From the NCBI RefSeq assembly GCF_000737705.1, contig NZ_JPRH01000003.1:248001-312000 (forward strand): 64,000 nucleotides of DNA, written 5' to 3'. Shown one piece after another: positions 8,605 through 17,866 of this stretch. The notes under the pieces were generated by a model. The model had not been told where the DNA came from. It worked only from the letters and a program-made list of their open reading frames with translations, and did no database searches. Within the stretch, counting starts at the first letter, position 1. Each line of letters begins with the position of its first letter. Position numbers and translations under genes: made by a program. This DNA comes from Chryseobacterium soli. Its GTDB lineage: Bacteria > Bacteroidota > Bacteroidia > Flavobacteriales > Weeksellaceae.

Positions 8605-8712
8605 ATGACAACTTCAAGAAATGCATTCAAAAAACGGAAGCATGCAGGATTCAGCCTGCTGATCGTATCGTATGTCCTGTTCACTCTATTAACCTTAATT
8701 ATAAAGATATGA
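8605..8712 (+). CDS. Small membrane protein, first ORF of the kdp operon
   Basis: 35 aa: a basic N-terminus (SRNAFKKRKHAG) then one hydrophobic segment (FSLLIVSYVLFTLLTLII) ending KI. Its stop overlaps the next ORF's start by ATGA (8709-8712), a sign of translational coupling. It is the first ORF after the activator terminator and probably the first gene of the kdp transcript. Not recognised as a named family; a role as pump accessory peptide like KdpF is a guess from position and shape. Confidence 0.6.
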   Translation: MTTSRNAFKKRKHAGFSLLIVSYVLFTLLTLIIKI

Positions 8713-8792
8713 TGCTTATATGTTTAATCCTGCTTGTAGCAGTGATGTTTTGGCTTTTATATAAATCTGTTGAATTTTTTGATACAATATAA
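8709..8792 (+). CDS. Small membrane protein, second ORF of the kdp operon
   Basis: 27 aa, almost entirely one hydrophobic helix (ICLILLVAVMFWLLY) with the tail KSVEFFDTI. It starts inside the stop codon of the preceding 35-aa ORF and ends 3 nt before the KdpF start. Like its neighbours it is single-span and probably inner-membrane. No family recognised; the tight packing makes chance unlikely. Confidence 0.6.
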   Translation: MMLICLILLVAVMFWLLYKSVEFFDTI

Positions 8793-8795
8793 ATT

Positions 8796-8873
8796 ATGTG
8801 GAGTTTATTTTTCCTTTCCATCCTTGCCTTTGTGTATATCTGTTATGTTTTAATAAAACCTGAAAAATTTTAA
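8796..8873 (+). CDS. kdpF: KdpF, small subunit of the K+-transporting ATPase
   Basis: 25 aa: one transmembrane helix followed by the family's typical C-terminal motif KPEKF (here LIKPEKF). In E. coli the 29-aa KdpF stabilises the KdpFABC complex in the inner membrane. It ends 6 nt before kdpA. Identification rests on size, position before kdpA and the KPEKF end. Confidence 0.85.
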   Translation: MWSLFFLSILAFVYICYVLIKPEKF

Positions 8874-8879
8874 ACCCTC

Positions 8880-10574
8880 ATGAATACAGAAATTTTAGGC
8901 ATCATAGCGATGTTCGTCATCACATTAGTAATTGGTTTATTTTTAGGTAAATATATCGCTAATGTGTACGGGTATAAAAAGACCTTCTTAGATTCGGTTT
9001 TTCAGCCTGTTGAAAATATTATTTACAAAATTTCAGGAATCAATCCCAACCGTCAGATGACCTGGAAGCAGAATATGTCTGCGATGCTGACGATCAATCT
9101 GGTCTGGTTTGTTATCGGATTTTTTATCCTGTTAAATCAGTCCTGGCTTCCTTTAAATCCTGATGGAAACCTTGATATGTCACCTGACCTTGCTTTTAAT
9201 ACCGCCATATCATTTTTAGTCAACTGTAATTTGCAGCACTATTCCGGTGAGACAGGAGTAAGTTATTTAAGCCAGCTCTACTTAATGTTTCTGCAGTTTG
9301 TAACCGCAGCAACGGGAATGGCTGCTATGGCTGTGCTTTTCAAAGCATTTAAAGATAAAACAACCACCGAACTGGGGAATTTTTATGACTTTTTCACTAA
9401 ATCTATGATCAGAATCCTGGTTCCGATCAGTATTGTGGTGGCTTTTATCCTTTCTGCGAATGGTACTCCCATGACTTTTGAAGGAAAAGATCACATCACG
9501 ACACTGGAAGGCCATAAATCTGATGTTTCCAGAGGTCCTGTTGCCGCATTCGTAGCAATCAAACATTTAGGAACCAACGGTGGTGGATTTTTTGGAGCCA
9601 ACTCTGCCCATCCGCTTGAAAATCCAAACTATATGACCAATATGACCGAGATGGTCACCCAAATGATCATTCCGTTTGCGATGGTTTTTGCGTTAGGATT
9701 TTACCTGAAAAAAAGAAAACTTTCCTGGACCATATTTGTCGTTATGACGATTGGTTTCCTTGCCCTTGCAGTTCCCAATATCATAAATGAATCCAATGGA
9801 AACCCTTTGATTACACAGATGGGAGCAGACAGCCATCTGGGTGCCATGGAAGGTAAAGAAATCCGGTTTGGAAGTGCTGCTTCAGGATATTGGAGTATTG
9901 CCACCACTGTCATCTCTACAGGATCAGTCAACGCGATGCATGATAGCACAATGCCTCTTTCTGGGATGAACCAGCTTCTTGCGATGATGATCAACTGCTT
10001 TTACGGCGGCTGCGGAGTGGGAATCCTGAATTACTTCATCTTCATCATTCTGGCAGTTTTTATTAGCGGATTGATGGTAGGAAGGACACCGGAGTTTTTA
10101 GGCAAAAAGATCGAAGCCAAAGAGATGAAAATAGCCATGATTGTTGCTTTATTCCATCCTTTTTTAATTCTGGTAGGAACAGCTTTAACCGCTTATATGC
10201 CTGAATTGGGAGCTAAAACCCTAAACAACCCGGGATTCCACGGATTCAGTGAAATGCTGTATGAATTTACATCTTCTTCAGCCAACAACGGTTCCGGTTT
10301 CGAAGGATTGGGTGACAATACCCCGTGGTGGAATATCTCTACAGGAATTGTTCTTTTATTGTCAAGATTCATCCCGATTATCGGTCCTGTTGCTATTGCA
10401 GGTTTACTGGCCCAGAAAAAATATATTCCGGAGAGTTCAGGAACGCTGAAAACGGATACGGCAACTTTTGGATTTATGACGCTGGCCGTTATTCTCCTTA
10501 TTGCTGCCCTCTCTTTCTTCCCGGCGCTTACATTAGGTCCGATTGCAGAACAGCTTCAATATTTTTCTAAATAA
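8880..10574 (+). CDS. kdpA: KdpA, K+-binding and translocating subunit
   Basis: 564 aa, close to E. coli KdpA (557). Polytopic inner-membrane protein related to the SKT family of K+ channels, carrying the selectivity filter of the Kdp pump. A filter loop is clear in TNGGGFFGANSAHPLENP (about 231-248); further pore-loop regions follow near LVNCNLQHYSGE and MNCFYGGCGVG-like segments, and the C-terminal SSSANNGSGFEGL. Start ATG 8880 lies 6 nt after kdpF. With KdpB, KdpC and KdpF it forms the high-affinity, ATP-driven K+ uptake complex used at low external potassium. Confidence 0.98.
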   Translation: MNTEILGIIAMFVITLVIGLFLGKYIANVYGYKKTFLDSVFQPVENIIYKISGINPNRQMTWKQNMSAMLTINLVWFVIGFFILLNQSWLPLNPDGNLDMSPDLAFNTAISFLVNCNLQHYSGETGVSYLSQLYLMFLQFVTAATGMAAMAVLFKAFKDKTTTELGNFYDFFTKSMIRILVPISIVVAFILSANGTPMTFEGKDHITTLEGHKSDVSRGPVAAFVAIKHLGTNGGGFFGANSAHPLENPNYMTNMTEMVTQMIIPFAMVFALGFYLKKRKLSWTIFVVMTIGFLALAVPNIINESNGNPLITQMGADSHLGAMEGKEIRFGSAASGYWSIATTVISTGSVNAMHDSTMPLSGMNQLLAMMINCFYGGCGVGILNYFIFIILAVFISGLMVGRTPEFLGKKIEAKEMKIAMIVALFHPFLILVGTALTAYMPELGAKTLNNPGFHGFSEMLYEFTSSSANNGSGFEGLGDNTPWWNISTGIVLLLSRFIPIIGPVAIAGLLAQKKYIPESSGTLKTDTATFGFMTLAVILLIAALSFFPALTLGPIAEQLQYFSK

Positions 10575-10666
10575 CTCATAAAAATTGCTTAAACCATTAA
10601 AAAGAAAAGTGCTATTCACGATCCCTTTTTACGTTTAAAAAATTAAAAATTAAACTCATTCAAAAA

Positions 10667-12706
10667 ATGAAAAATCAGTCACAGACATTATTTCAAAGAG
10701 ATTTGGTCAACGAAGCTGTCAAACAGTCTTTTGTAAAGCTGAATCCGAAAATTATGTTTAAAAATCCCGTCATGTTTCTGGTAGAAGTAGGAACTGTGGT
10801 GATGTTAATAGTAAGTCTTTTCAGTCTGTCCGGCGATACGTCGCAGGGAAGCTTTGCCTATAACTTTTTAGTATTTATCATTTTATTTTTCACCGTTTTG
10901 TTTGCCAATTTTGCAGAAGCTATTGCAGAAGCAAGAGGAAAAGCGCAGGCAGATACCCTGAGAAAAACCCGTGAAGAAACTCCTGCCAAATTAGTGGTGG
11001 ATAATAAACCCGGATTTCAGGTAGAAACCACATTAAAGATGTCTGCCGAAATGAAACTGGGTGATATCTTCCTTTGTGAAACCGGAGATCAGATCCCGAT
11101 GGACGGAGAAATCATCGAAGGACTGGCAACCATTGATGAGTCTGCCATTACCGGAGAAAGTGCTCCTGTCATCAGAGAGTCTGGTGGGGATAAAAGTTCT
11201 GTAACCGGCGGTACCAAAGTGCTTTCCGACAGAATAAAAGTAAAAGTAACCACAAAACCCGGAGAATCTTTTCTGGATAAAATGATCGCCCTTGTAGAAG
11301 GAGCTTCAAGACAGAAAACACCGAATGAGATTGCTTTAACGATCCTGTTGGCAGGATTTACCCTTACGTTTGTGATCGTTACTGTTACCTTAAAACCTTT
11401 TGCAGATTATGCGCAGACCCCCATCACTATTGCGTCGTTTATATCACTTTTCGTTTGTTTGATCCCGACAACGATTGGAGGTTTGCTGTCTGCAATCGGA
11501 ATTGCGGGAATGGACAGAGCATTGAGAGCCAATGTCATCACCAAAAGCGGGAAAGCCGTTGAAACTGCCGGAGATATTGATGTATTGCTTTTGGATAAAA
11601 CCGGAACAATTACCATCGGAAACCGTAAAGCAACACAGTTTCACCCTTCGGAAAATATCAAAATGGATGATTTCATTAGAGCTTCTGCCCTAAGTTCAGT
11701 AGCCGATGAAACTCCGGAAGGAAAATCCATTATAGAACTCAGCCAGCTTAAATCAGAAGATCTGCTTGTTCCCAATCCTGCATACATTGATTTTTCAGCT
11801 GAAACCAGAACCTCAGGAATCGATTTTGAAGACACAAGGATAAGAAAAGGAGCTTATGACACCATTAAAAAATTAACTGAGAAAGCCGGAAATACTTTCC
11901 CGCAGGAAACTCAGGAGGCTGTGACCCAGATATCCCAAAATGGAGGAACCCCGTTAGTGGTTTCTGTGAATGAAAAAGTATGGGGCGTTATTGAACTTCA
12001 GGATATTATAAAAACCGGAATTCAGGAGCGTTTCCAAAGGTTGAGAAAAATGGGTGTTAAAACCGTAATGGTAACAGGTGACAACCCTCTAACCGCCAAA
12101 TTTATCGCTGAAAAAGCAGGAGTAGATGATTTTATTGCGGAAGCCAAACCCGAAGATAAAATGAATTACATCAAGAAAGAGCAGCAGGAAGGAAAACTTG
12201 TGGCGATGATGGGTGATGGTACGAATGATGCTCCGGCTCTTGCACAGGCCGATGTAGGGGTAGCGATGAACAGCGGAACACAGGCTGCTAAAGAAGCAGG
12301 AAACATGGTGGATCTGGATAATGATCCTACGAAGCTTATTGAAATCGTTGAGATTGGAAAACAATTGCTGATGACCCGAGGAACGCTTACTACATTCAGT
12401 ATTGCGAATGACGTTGCCAAATATTTTGCCATTATTCCCGCACTGTTCATCACGTTTGTTCCCGCGCTTCAGAAACTGAATATCATGAATCTCCATAGTC
12501 CGGAATCGGCCATTTTATCAGCTATTATTTTTAATGCGATTATTATTCCTTTCCTGATTCCGCTGGCGCTAAAAGGGGTTGCTTACAAACCGATTGGTGC
12601 AAGTGCACTGTTGAGAAGAAACCTGTTGATCTATGGTTTAGGAGGAGTTATTGTTCCTTTCATTGGAATAAAACTCATCGATTTATTCATCAGTTTATTC
12701 TTTTAA
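10667..12706 (+). CDS. kdpB: KdpB, ATPase subunit of the K+ pump
   Basis: 679 aa (E. coli 682). P-type ATPase motifs are all present: the TGES actuator motif at 162-165, the phosphorylation motif DKTGT with Asp310, and the hinge [13 protein letters not shown]- and C-terminal hydrophobic segments make the membrane domain. It hydrolyses ATP to drive transport through KdpA. The 92-nt gap after kdpA is long for this operon, but no terminator is visible in it. Serine 162 of E. coli KdpB, the inhibitory phosphorylation site, lies in TGES, and the same Ser is present here (Ser165). Confidence 0.98.
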   Translation: MKNQSQTLFQRDLVNEAVKQSFVKLNPKIMFKNPVMFLVEVGTVVMLIVSLFSLSGDTSQGSFAYNFLVFIILFFTVLFANFAEAIAEARGKAQADTLRKTREETPAKLVVDNKPGFQVETTLKMSAEMKLGDIFLCETGDQIPMDGEIIEGLATIDESAITGESAPVIRESGGDKSSVTGGTKVLSDRIKVKVTTKPGESFLDKMIALVEGASRQKTPNEIALTILLAGFTLTFVIVTVTLKPFADYAQTPITIASFISLFVCLIPTTIGGLLSAIGIAGMDRALRANVITKSGKAVETAGDIDVLLLDKTGTITIGNRKATQFHPSENIKMDDFIRASALSSVADETPEGKSIIELSQLKSEDLLVPNPAYIDFSAETRTSGIDFEDTRIRKGAYDTIKKLTEKAGNTFPQETQEAVTQISQNGGTPLVVSVNEKVWGVIELQDIIKTGIQERFQRLRKMGVKTVMVTGDNPLTAKFIAEKAGVDDFIAEAKPEDKMNYIKKEQQEGKLVAMMGDGTNDAPALAQADVGVAMNSGTQAAKEAGNMVDLDNDPTKLIEIVEIGKQLLMTRGTLTTFSIANDVAKYFAIIPALFITFVPALQKLNIMNLHSPESAILSAIIFNAIIIPFLIPLALKGVAYKPIGASALLRRNLLIYGLGGVIVPFIGIKLIDLFISLFF

Positions 12707-12716
12707 AATTAAAAAA

Positions 12717-13274
12717 ATGAAAAATTATATTGTATCAGCATTCAGGCTGACCCTTGTTATGCTGGCTGTTGTAGGTGTTTATCTGTTCGTTGTGTATGCC
12801 GGATCAAAAGTATTACCAACCCAGGGAAATGCTGAAATCATTACCCATAACGGGCAAAAATTTTATGCCAATATCGGCCAGGATTTTAAATCTCCAAAAT
12901 ATTTCCACGGCAGACCATCTAACGTGGATTATAATGCCGCAGGAAGCGGAGGAAGCAACAAAGGACCCAGCAATAAAGAATACCTGGACCTCGTACAAAA
13001 GAGAATAGATACCTTAAAAATGCAGCATCCGGAAATGAGCGGTACTGAAGTTCCCGTAGAATTGGTTACCGCAAGCGGAAGCGGATTAGATCCGGATATT
13101 TCTGAGGCAGGCGCTTTGTACCAGGCAAAAAGAATTGCGAAAGAGAGAAGCCTTTCAGAAGAAAAAGTAGAACAGCTTATTGCATCCCATACTTCAAAAC
13201 CTCTTATAGAACTTTTTGGTCCTGCCAAAGTGAATGTACTGCAATTGAACATAGCGCTGGACCAGTTAAAATAA
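12717..13274 (+). CDS. kdpC: KdpC subunit of the K+ pump
   Basis: 185 aa with one N-terminal transmembrane helix (about 8-30) and a periplasmic domain. Family-typical stretches: FHGRPSNVDYNAAGSGGSN, DLVQKRID, GSGLDPDISEAGALYQAKRI, and the C-terminal VNVLQLNIALDQL. KdpC is thought to act as a catalytic chaperone that raises nucleotide affinity of KdpB. It starts 10 nt after kdpB. Confidence 0.97.
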   Translation: MKNYIVSAFRLTLVMLAVVGVYLFVVYAGSKVLPTQGNAEIITHNGQKFYANIGQDFKSPKYFHGRPSNVDYNAAGSGGSNKGPSNKEYLDLVQKRIDTLKMQHPEMSGTEVPVELVTASGSGLDPDISEAGALYQAKRIAKERSLSEEKVEQLIASHTSKPLIELFGPAKVNVLQLNIALDQLK

Positions 13275-13286
13275 CCGAAATTTATT

Positions 13287-14372
13287 ATGAAAAAATACAT
13301 CATTGTTGGGATCATGTTGGGGATTTTTCTTCCAAAAGCTCAGTCTTCAGATTCATTAAAAACAAATCATAAATTTACTTTTTCTGCGTATGCAGAGCTT
13401 TTTTACACCTATGATTTTGATGAGCCGGGTAATCATCTCCGTCAAAATTTTTTATACTCTTATAACAGACATAATGAAGTGAATCTAAACCTTGGCTTGG
13501 TAAAAGCAGCCTACCAAGATGAAAACCTCCGGGCGAATTTTGCGCTGATGGCCGGTGCGTATGCCCAGGATAATATGGCTGCAGAACAAAATGGATTACA
13601 ATATGTAAATGAGGCGAATATAGGAATTAAGATCTCCAAAACTAAAAATCTATGGATCGATGCAGGGATAATGCCTTCCCATATCGGTTGGGAAAGTGCT
13701 ATCGGAAAAGATAATTACAACCTTACCAGAAGTTTGGCGGCCGAAAATTCCCCGTATTTTGAAACGGGAGCAAAGATTTCCTACACTTCAGATAATGGAA
13801 AATGGTTTCTGAGTGCACTCCTCCTAAACGGATGGCAGCGGATTGCCAAAACAGAAGGGAATCAAAGTATGTCTTTCGGACACCAGCTAACCTATAAACC
13901 GAATGATAAGATTACCCTGAACAGCAGTTCTTTTATAGGGAATGACAAAACAAAAGAAGAAAAAAGAATGCGGTATTTCCATGATTTATATGGGACTTTT
14001 CAACTGACGGATCGATTTTCCACCATTGTAGGTTTGGATATCGGAGCAGAACAGAAATTAAAAGGCAGCGACCAGTATAATATCTGGTACAGCCCGAATG
14101 TTTTGATGAAATATCAATTAGACAGCCGATGGGCTCTAGCAGGAAGACTGGAATATTACGATGATAAAAACGGAGTGATCATCAGTACAAAAACACCGAA
14201 TGGGTTTCAGACTTTTGGATATTCTTTCAATGTTGATTATGCCGTAATGAAAAATGTGGTATTCCGTACAGAGGCGAGAGGATTTACTTCTAAGGATGCC
14301 ATTTTCGTGAAAAATGATCAGATGAAGCAGGGAAACTTTTTTATCACGACCAGCCTTGCTGCGTGGTTTTAG
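13287..14372 (+). CDS. Outer-membrane beta-barrel protein (BBP2/OmpL-like porin candidate)
   Basis: 361 aa with a signal peptide (about 1-20, ending KAQS). The mature part alternates aromatic and polar residues in beta-hairpin style (FTFSAYAELFYTYDF; NLGLVKAAYQ; WIDAGIMPSHIGWESAIG) and ends in a C-terminal Phe (AAWF), typical of outer-membrane barrels. It resembles the beta-barrel porin-2 family. It starts 12 nt after kdpC and so is very likely co-transcribed. Inference: it lets K+ or an accompanying ion cross the outer membrane when the Kdp pump is induced. The E. coli operon has no such gene. Substrate not provable from sequence. Confidence 0.85.
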   Translation: MKKYIIVGIMLGIFLPKAQSSDSLKTNHKFTFSAYAELFYTYDFDEPGNHLRQNFLYSYNRHNEVNLNLGLVKAAYQDENLRANFALMAGAYAQDNMAAEQNGLQYVNEANIGIKISKTKNLWIDAGIMPSHIGWESAIGKDNYNLTRSLAAENSPYFETGAKISYTSDNGKWFLSALLLNGWQRIAKTEGNQSMSFGHQLTYKPNDKITLNSSSFIGNDKTKEEKRMRYFHDLYGTFQLTDRFSTIVGLDIGAEQKLKGSDQYNIWYSPNVLMKYQLDSRWALAGRLEYYDDKNGVIISTKTPNGFQTFGYSFNVDYAVMKNVVFRTEARGFTSKDAIFVKNDQMKQGNFFITTSLAAWF

Positions 14373-14396
14373 AATATCATGTAAAAAGTATATTAT

Positions 14397-14705
14397 AAAC
14401 CACAAAAGGCACAAAGTTTTTAGCACATAAGTTGAATAGATCTGTGAATAGAAGTTCATTAAAGATCAAATAAGTTTAAAAAAAAATAAAAGATTCTTTA
14501 TTCATTATAACAGCAGGCTAAATAAGATGTAAGCGAATATAACATAATCATCTGTGTAAATCCGAGAAATCTGTGGTTGCAGCAATGTAAACCACAAGAT
14601 CACAAAGTTTTTGCTTACGTGTACCTTTGTTTTCAAACATTTAAACTTAAATAAACTAAAGTGGTTTTAAATTTTACAGACCTCTTTTGTGACTTTTGTG
14701 GTTTT
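14397..14705. repeat. Repeat-rich intergenic block with inverted ends
   Basis: AAACCACAAAAGGCACAAAG at 14397-14416 reappears as AAACCACAAGATCACAAAG (14589-14607) and, inverted, as CTTTTGTGACTTTTGTGGTTT (14684-14704). The block of about 310 nt also contains a copy of the 36-bp repeat. It fills most of the gap 14373-14785. No coding frame is convincing. It could be a miniature mobile element or a mosaic of REP-like units, and it lies inside what would otherwise be one kdp transcript. Confidence 0.6.
14543..14578 (+). repeat. Dispersed 36-bp repeat, copy 2
   Basis: CATAATCATCTGTGTAAATC then CGAGAAATCTGTGGTT. Only a few differences from the copies at 6853-6886 (minus) and 30700-30735 (plus). Confidence 0.85.
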
Positions 14706-14785
14706 AAAAAAAATAAACCTAACCTCCAAAGTTTTAAAAATCTGAAATGTTTCAGGGTAAAATACAATTAAAAAGAATAAAACCA

Positions 14786-15895
14786 ATGTCATCAGCAAAG
14801 CATTTTTTAGAACTGATCCAGAAATCCCGGAAAGGAAAATTTAAAATCTATATCGGGATGAGTGCCGGTGTCGGAAAAACGTTCCGTATGCTTCAGGAAG
14901 CTCATGCTTTGCTGCGAAACGGCATTGATGTAAAGATCGGTTATATCGAAACCCACGGAAGGGAAGAAACAGTGGCATTGGTGGACGGAATTCCTGAGAT
15001 TGCCAGAAGATCCGTTTTTTATAAAGGGAAAAACCTTGAAGAAATGGATGTTCAGAGTATTATCAATGAGCATCCGGAAGTTGTTTTGGTAGACGAGCTT
15101 GCCCACACGAATGTGGAAGGTTCAAAAAATAAAAAAAGATGGCAGGATGTGCTGGAGATTCTGGATAATGGGATCAATGTCATCAGTGCGATGAATATTC
15201 AGCATATTGAAAGTCTGAATGAAGAAGTGAAAAAAATCACCGGGATTGAAGTTACAGAACGAGTACCGGATAAAATCCTGGCTCTTGCTGATGAGGTGGT
15301 GAATATAGATTTAACAGCCGATGAGCTTCTCACCAGGCTTAAAGAGGGGAAAATTTATAAAAAAGAGAAAATCCAGACCGCATTGGCAAATTTTTTCCAG
15401 AGCGGACATATTCTGCAGCTCCGTGAGCTGGCTTTAAAAGAAGTGGCAACTCATGTTGAAAAAAAGGTAGAGACAGAGATTAAAACCGAAAATTTTAAGC
15501 CTGTAAAATTTCTGGCCTGCATCAGCAGCAATGAGAAAATAGCAAAAAATATCATCCGTAAAACCGCCCGTCTGGCAAGCTATTATAACAGTCCGTGGAC
15601 GGTGCTGTACATTCAGAGGTCTTCGGAGAATCCTGAAAAAATAGCCCTTGATAAACAGCGGTATTTGATTAATAATTTTAATTTAGCACAGGAATTGGGG
15701 GCGAAGGTTGTGCGGATCAAAGAAAACAGCGTCCACAAAGGAATTCTGGACTATGTGGTTGAACATAATATAACAACGGTCTGTATTGGAAAACCCCATT
15801 CTAAGTTCTGGCAGCGCATCTCCGGGTACAGCTGGATTTATACCTTAATGAACCGGTTGAACGAAAGACAGATTGATATTATTATTTTATCTTAA
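14786..15895 (+). CDS. kdpD: KdpD N-terminal half (KdpD + USP domains only)
   Basis: 369 aa from ATG 14786; an in-frame ATG at 14747 adds 13 unlikely residues. It corresponds to the cytoplasmic N-terminal part of KdpD: Walker A-like GMSAGVGKT (24-32), RNGIDVKIGYIETHGR, Walker B-like VDELAHTN (about 102-109), then a universal-stress-protein-like domain (about 240-369). E. coli KdpD is 894 aa; the four membrane helices, GAF and kinase domains are missing. It ends with a stop 5 nt before a complete histidine kinase gene, so the two probably work together as a divided sensor. This half is known in other bacteria to bind nucleotides (c-di-AMP in some) and sense K+ status. Confidence 0.93.
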   Translation: MSSAKHFLELIQKSRKGKFKIYIGMSAGVGKTFRMLQEAHALLRNGIDVKIGYIETHGREETVALVDGIPEIARRSVFYKGKNLEEMDVQSIINEHPEVVLVDELAHTNVEGSKNKKRWQDVLEILDNGINVISAMNIQHIESLNEEVKKITGIEVTERVPDKILALADEVVNIDLTADELLTRLKEGKIYKKEKIQTALANFFQSGHILQLRELALKEVATHVEKKVETEIKTENFKPVKFLACISSNEKIAKNIIRKTARLASYYNSPWTVLYIQRSSENPEKIALDKQRYLINNFNLAQELGAKVVRIKENSVHKGILDYVVEHNITTVCIGKPHSKFWQRISGYSWIYTLMNRLNERQIDIIILS

Positions 15896-15900
15896 AAGTG

Positions 15901-17622
15901 ATGAAACTTAAAACAAAACTCACCTTAGGCGTAGGCCTCTTATTTTTCCTGATTGTGCTGCTTTCAGTAATCGGCTCTGTCTATATCAATAAACTGAAAT
16001 CAGATACGGAGAAGATTCTTACCGCTAACTACAACAGTTTGGAGTTTTCTAAAAATATGCTGCTTGCCTTAGATAAAATAGGAACAGACAGTACGGTTGC
16101 GATAGCAGATTTTAGAAAAAATAATGCGCTGCAGGAAAAAAATCTCACCGAATTTGGTGAAAAAGAAGTTACCCAGAATTTAGACCTGCATTTTAACAGC
16201 TATATCCAGGAGCCTACACATGAAAAAGAAAAACTGATCCGCGAAGATCTCGTAAGGATCATGTCTCTGAATATGAAAGGGATTGAACGAAAAAGTGATA
16301 TTGCGATCATTACTGCGGAGAATGCCACTTTTTGGATTGTAAGCTTAGGAACGGTCTGTTTTTTAATTGCTTTTATTTTGCTGTTTAATTTGCCACAGAC
16401 GATTGCTGAACCAATCAACCAGTTGACATTCAGTATTAAACAGATTGCAGATAAGAATTATAATCAAAGGGTTCATTTCAAAGGCAGTGAGGAATTCAAC
16501 GATCTTGCTTCTTCTTTCAATGTGATGGCAGAAAAACTCCAGGAATACGAAAGCAGCACCCTTTCTACCCAGTTGATGGATAAAAAAAGGATCGAAACAT
16601 TGGTTAACAATATGCATGATGCTGTAATTGGCCTTGATGAAAATCATTTTATCTACATGATCAATGATGAAGCCTTGAAGATCACCAATCTACGGAAGGA
16701 AGAAATCATTGGGAAAACTGCTCATGAAGTGGCTGTTAATAATGATTTAATAAGAGAACTTCTCAAAAACATTGATCATCCGGTAAAAGAACCGATTAAA
16801 ATTGTGAGCGATAACAAAGAGAATTATTTTGAACAGGAAATTGTTCCGATCAACATTACAAAAACGGGTGAGAAGGAAAAAAAATATATTGGAAAAGTAA
16901 TCCTTTTACGAAATATCACGCCTTTTAAAGAACTGGATTTTGCAAAAACTAATTTTATTGCCACCATTTCCCATGAACTGAAAACTCCGATTTCTGCTAT
17001 AAAAATGGGTGTCCAGTTATTAGGAAATCAAAAATTCGGAGCACTGAACGACCAGCAGCAAGAATTGCTGAAAAGTATTAATGAAGATGGACAGCGGTTG
17101 TTGGATATTACAGGAGAACTGCTAAATCTTTCACAGGTTGAAACAGGAAATATCCGTCTGAATATTGAAAGCTGCTCGCCCAAAAACATCGTACAGACTG
17201 CGATAAAAAATGTAGAAAAATTAGCGGAACAGAAAAATATTTCTATCCAGGCAGACTATCAATTGGAGGATAATGATCTTATTGCAGCTGATTTTGACAA
17301 AACAGTCTGGGTGATGAATAATTTCCTGAGTAATGCTGTCAAACATTCTTTTCAGGATGAAAAAATCAGGATTGTGGTTGAAAAAAAGGATTCATTTGTG
17401 AAATTCAGTATTTCAGACACAGGAAGCGGAATTGATGAAAAATACCACCGTCAGATCTTCGACCGCTATTTTCAGGTTCCCGGGGAGCACCAGAACGGAA
17501 CCGGGCTTGGGCTGGCGATTTCAAAAAACTTTATTGAAAAGCAGCACGGAGAAATTGGAGTTGAGAGTTCCTTAAATCAAGGAAGTACTTTTTATTTCAT
17601 ACTGCCTGTATCATCGGTTTAA
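15901..17622 (+). CDS. Membrane sensor histidine kinase of the kdp locus
   Basis: 573 aa from ATG 15901 (a GTG sits one codon earlier). Order: TM1 (about 8-28), a periplasmic region, TM2 (about 143-163), HAMP, PAS (about 230-330), HisKA with the phospho-acceptor His358 in ATISHELKTP, and HATPase_c with N-box NNFLSNAVKH, G1 DTGSGI and G2 GTGLGLAIS. The periplasmic part between the TM segments is about 115 residues and helical, as in four-helix-bundle sensors. Located 5 nt after the KdpD half. Its likely partner is the sigma-54 activator at 7114-8439, as no other response regulator is in view. Signal unknown; K+ limitation inferred. Confidence 0.93.
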   Translation: MKLKTKLTLGVGLLFFLIVLLSVIGSVYINKLKSDTEKILTANYNSLEFSKNMLLALDKIGTDSTVAIADFRKNNALQEKNLTEFGEKEVTQNLDLHFNSYIQEPTHEKEKLIREDLVRIMSLNMKGIERKSDIAIITAENATFWIVSLGTVCFLIAFILLFNLPQTIAEPINQLTFSIKQIADKNYNQRVHFKGSEEFNDLASSFNVMAEKLQEYESSTLSTQLMDKKRIETLVNNMHDAVIGLDENHFIYMINDEALKITNLRKEEIIGKTAHEVAVNNDLIRELLKNIDHPVKEPIKIVSDNKENYFEQEIVPINITKTGEKEKKYIGKVILLRNITPFKELDFAKTNFIATISHELKTPISAIKMGVQLLGNQKFGALNDQQQELLKSINEDGQRLLDITGELLNLSQVETGNIRLNIESCSPKNIVQTAIKNVEKLAEQKNISIQADYQLEDNDLIAADFDKTVWVMNNFLSNAVKHSFQDEKIRIVVEKKDSFVKFSISDTGSGIDEKYHRQIFDRYFQVPGEHQNGTGLGLAISKNFIEKQHGEIGVESSLNQGSTFYFILPVSSV

Positions 17623-17866
17623 AAACAAAAAATTATCTTTGGGCTTTATCAATATGTCCCTAAGAATCTATGAAAGCAGTGCATTTTTATTCAAGTAAAA
17701 TCTCAAATATAATAATGTTGGGTATTTCTGAAGCTTTCAGAGTACATTAATACTTGTTGTCTGACTGTAAATAATCAAAAACAAGCACTTTTCAATGGTT
17801 TTAAATTAATAAATTTAACTTTCATATATTATAGCTACTTTTAGATTCTTTAAAAACAATGATTTT

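Noticed and set aside
12089..12496. Open frame of 135 codons antisense to kdpB
   Set aside because: It overlaps the strongly conserved hinge region of kdpB; a coding shadow.
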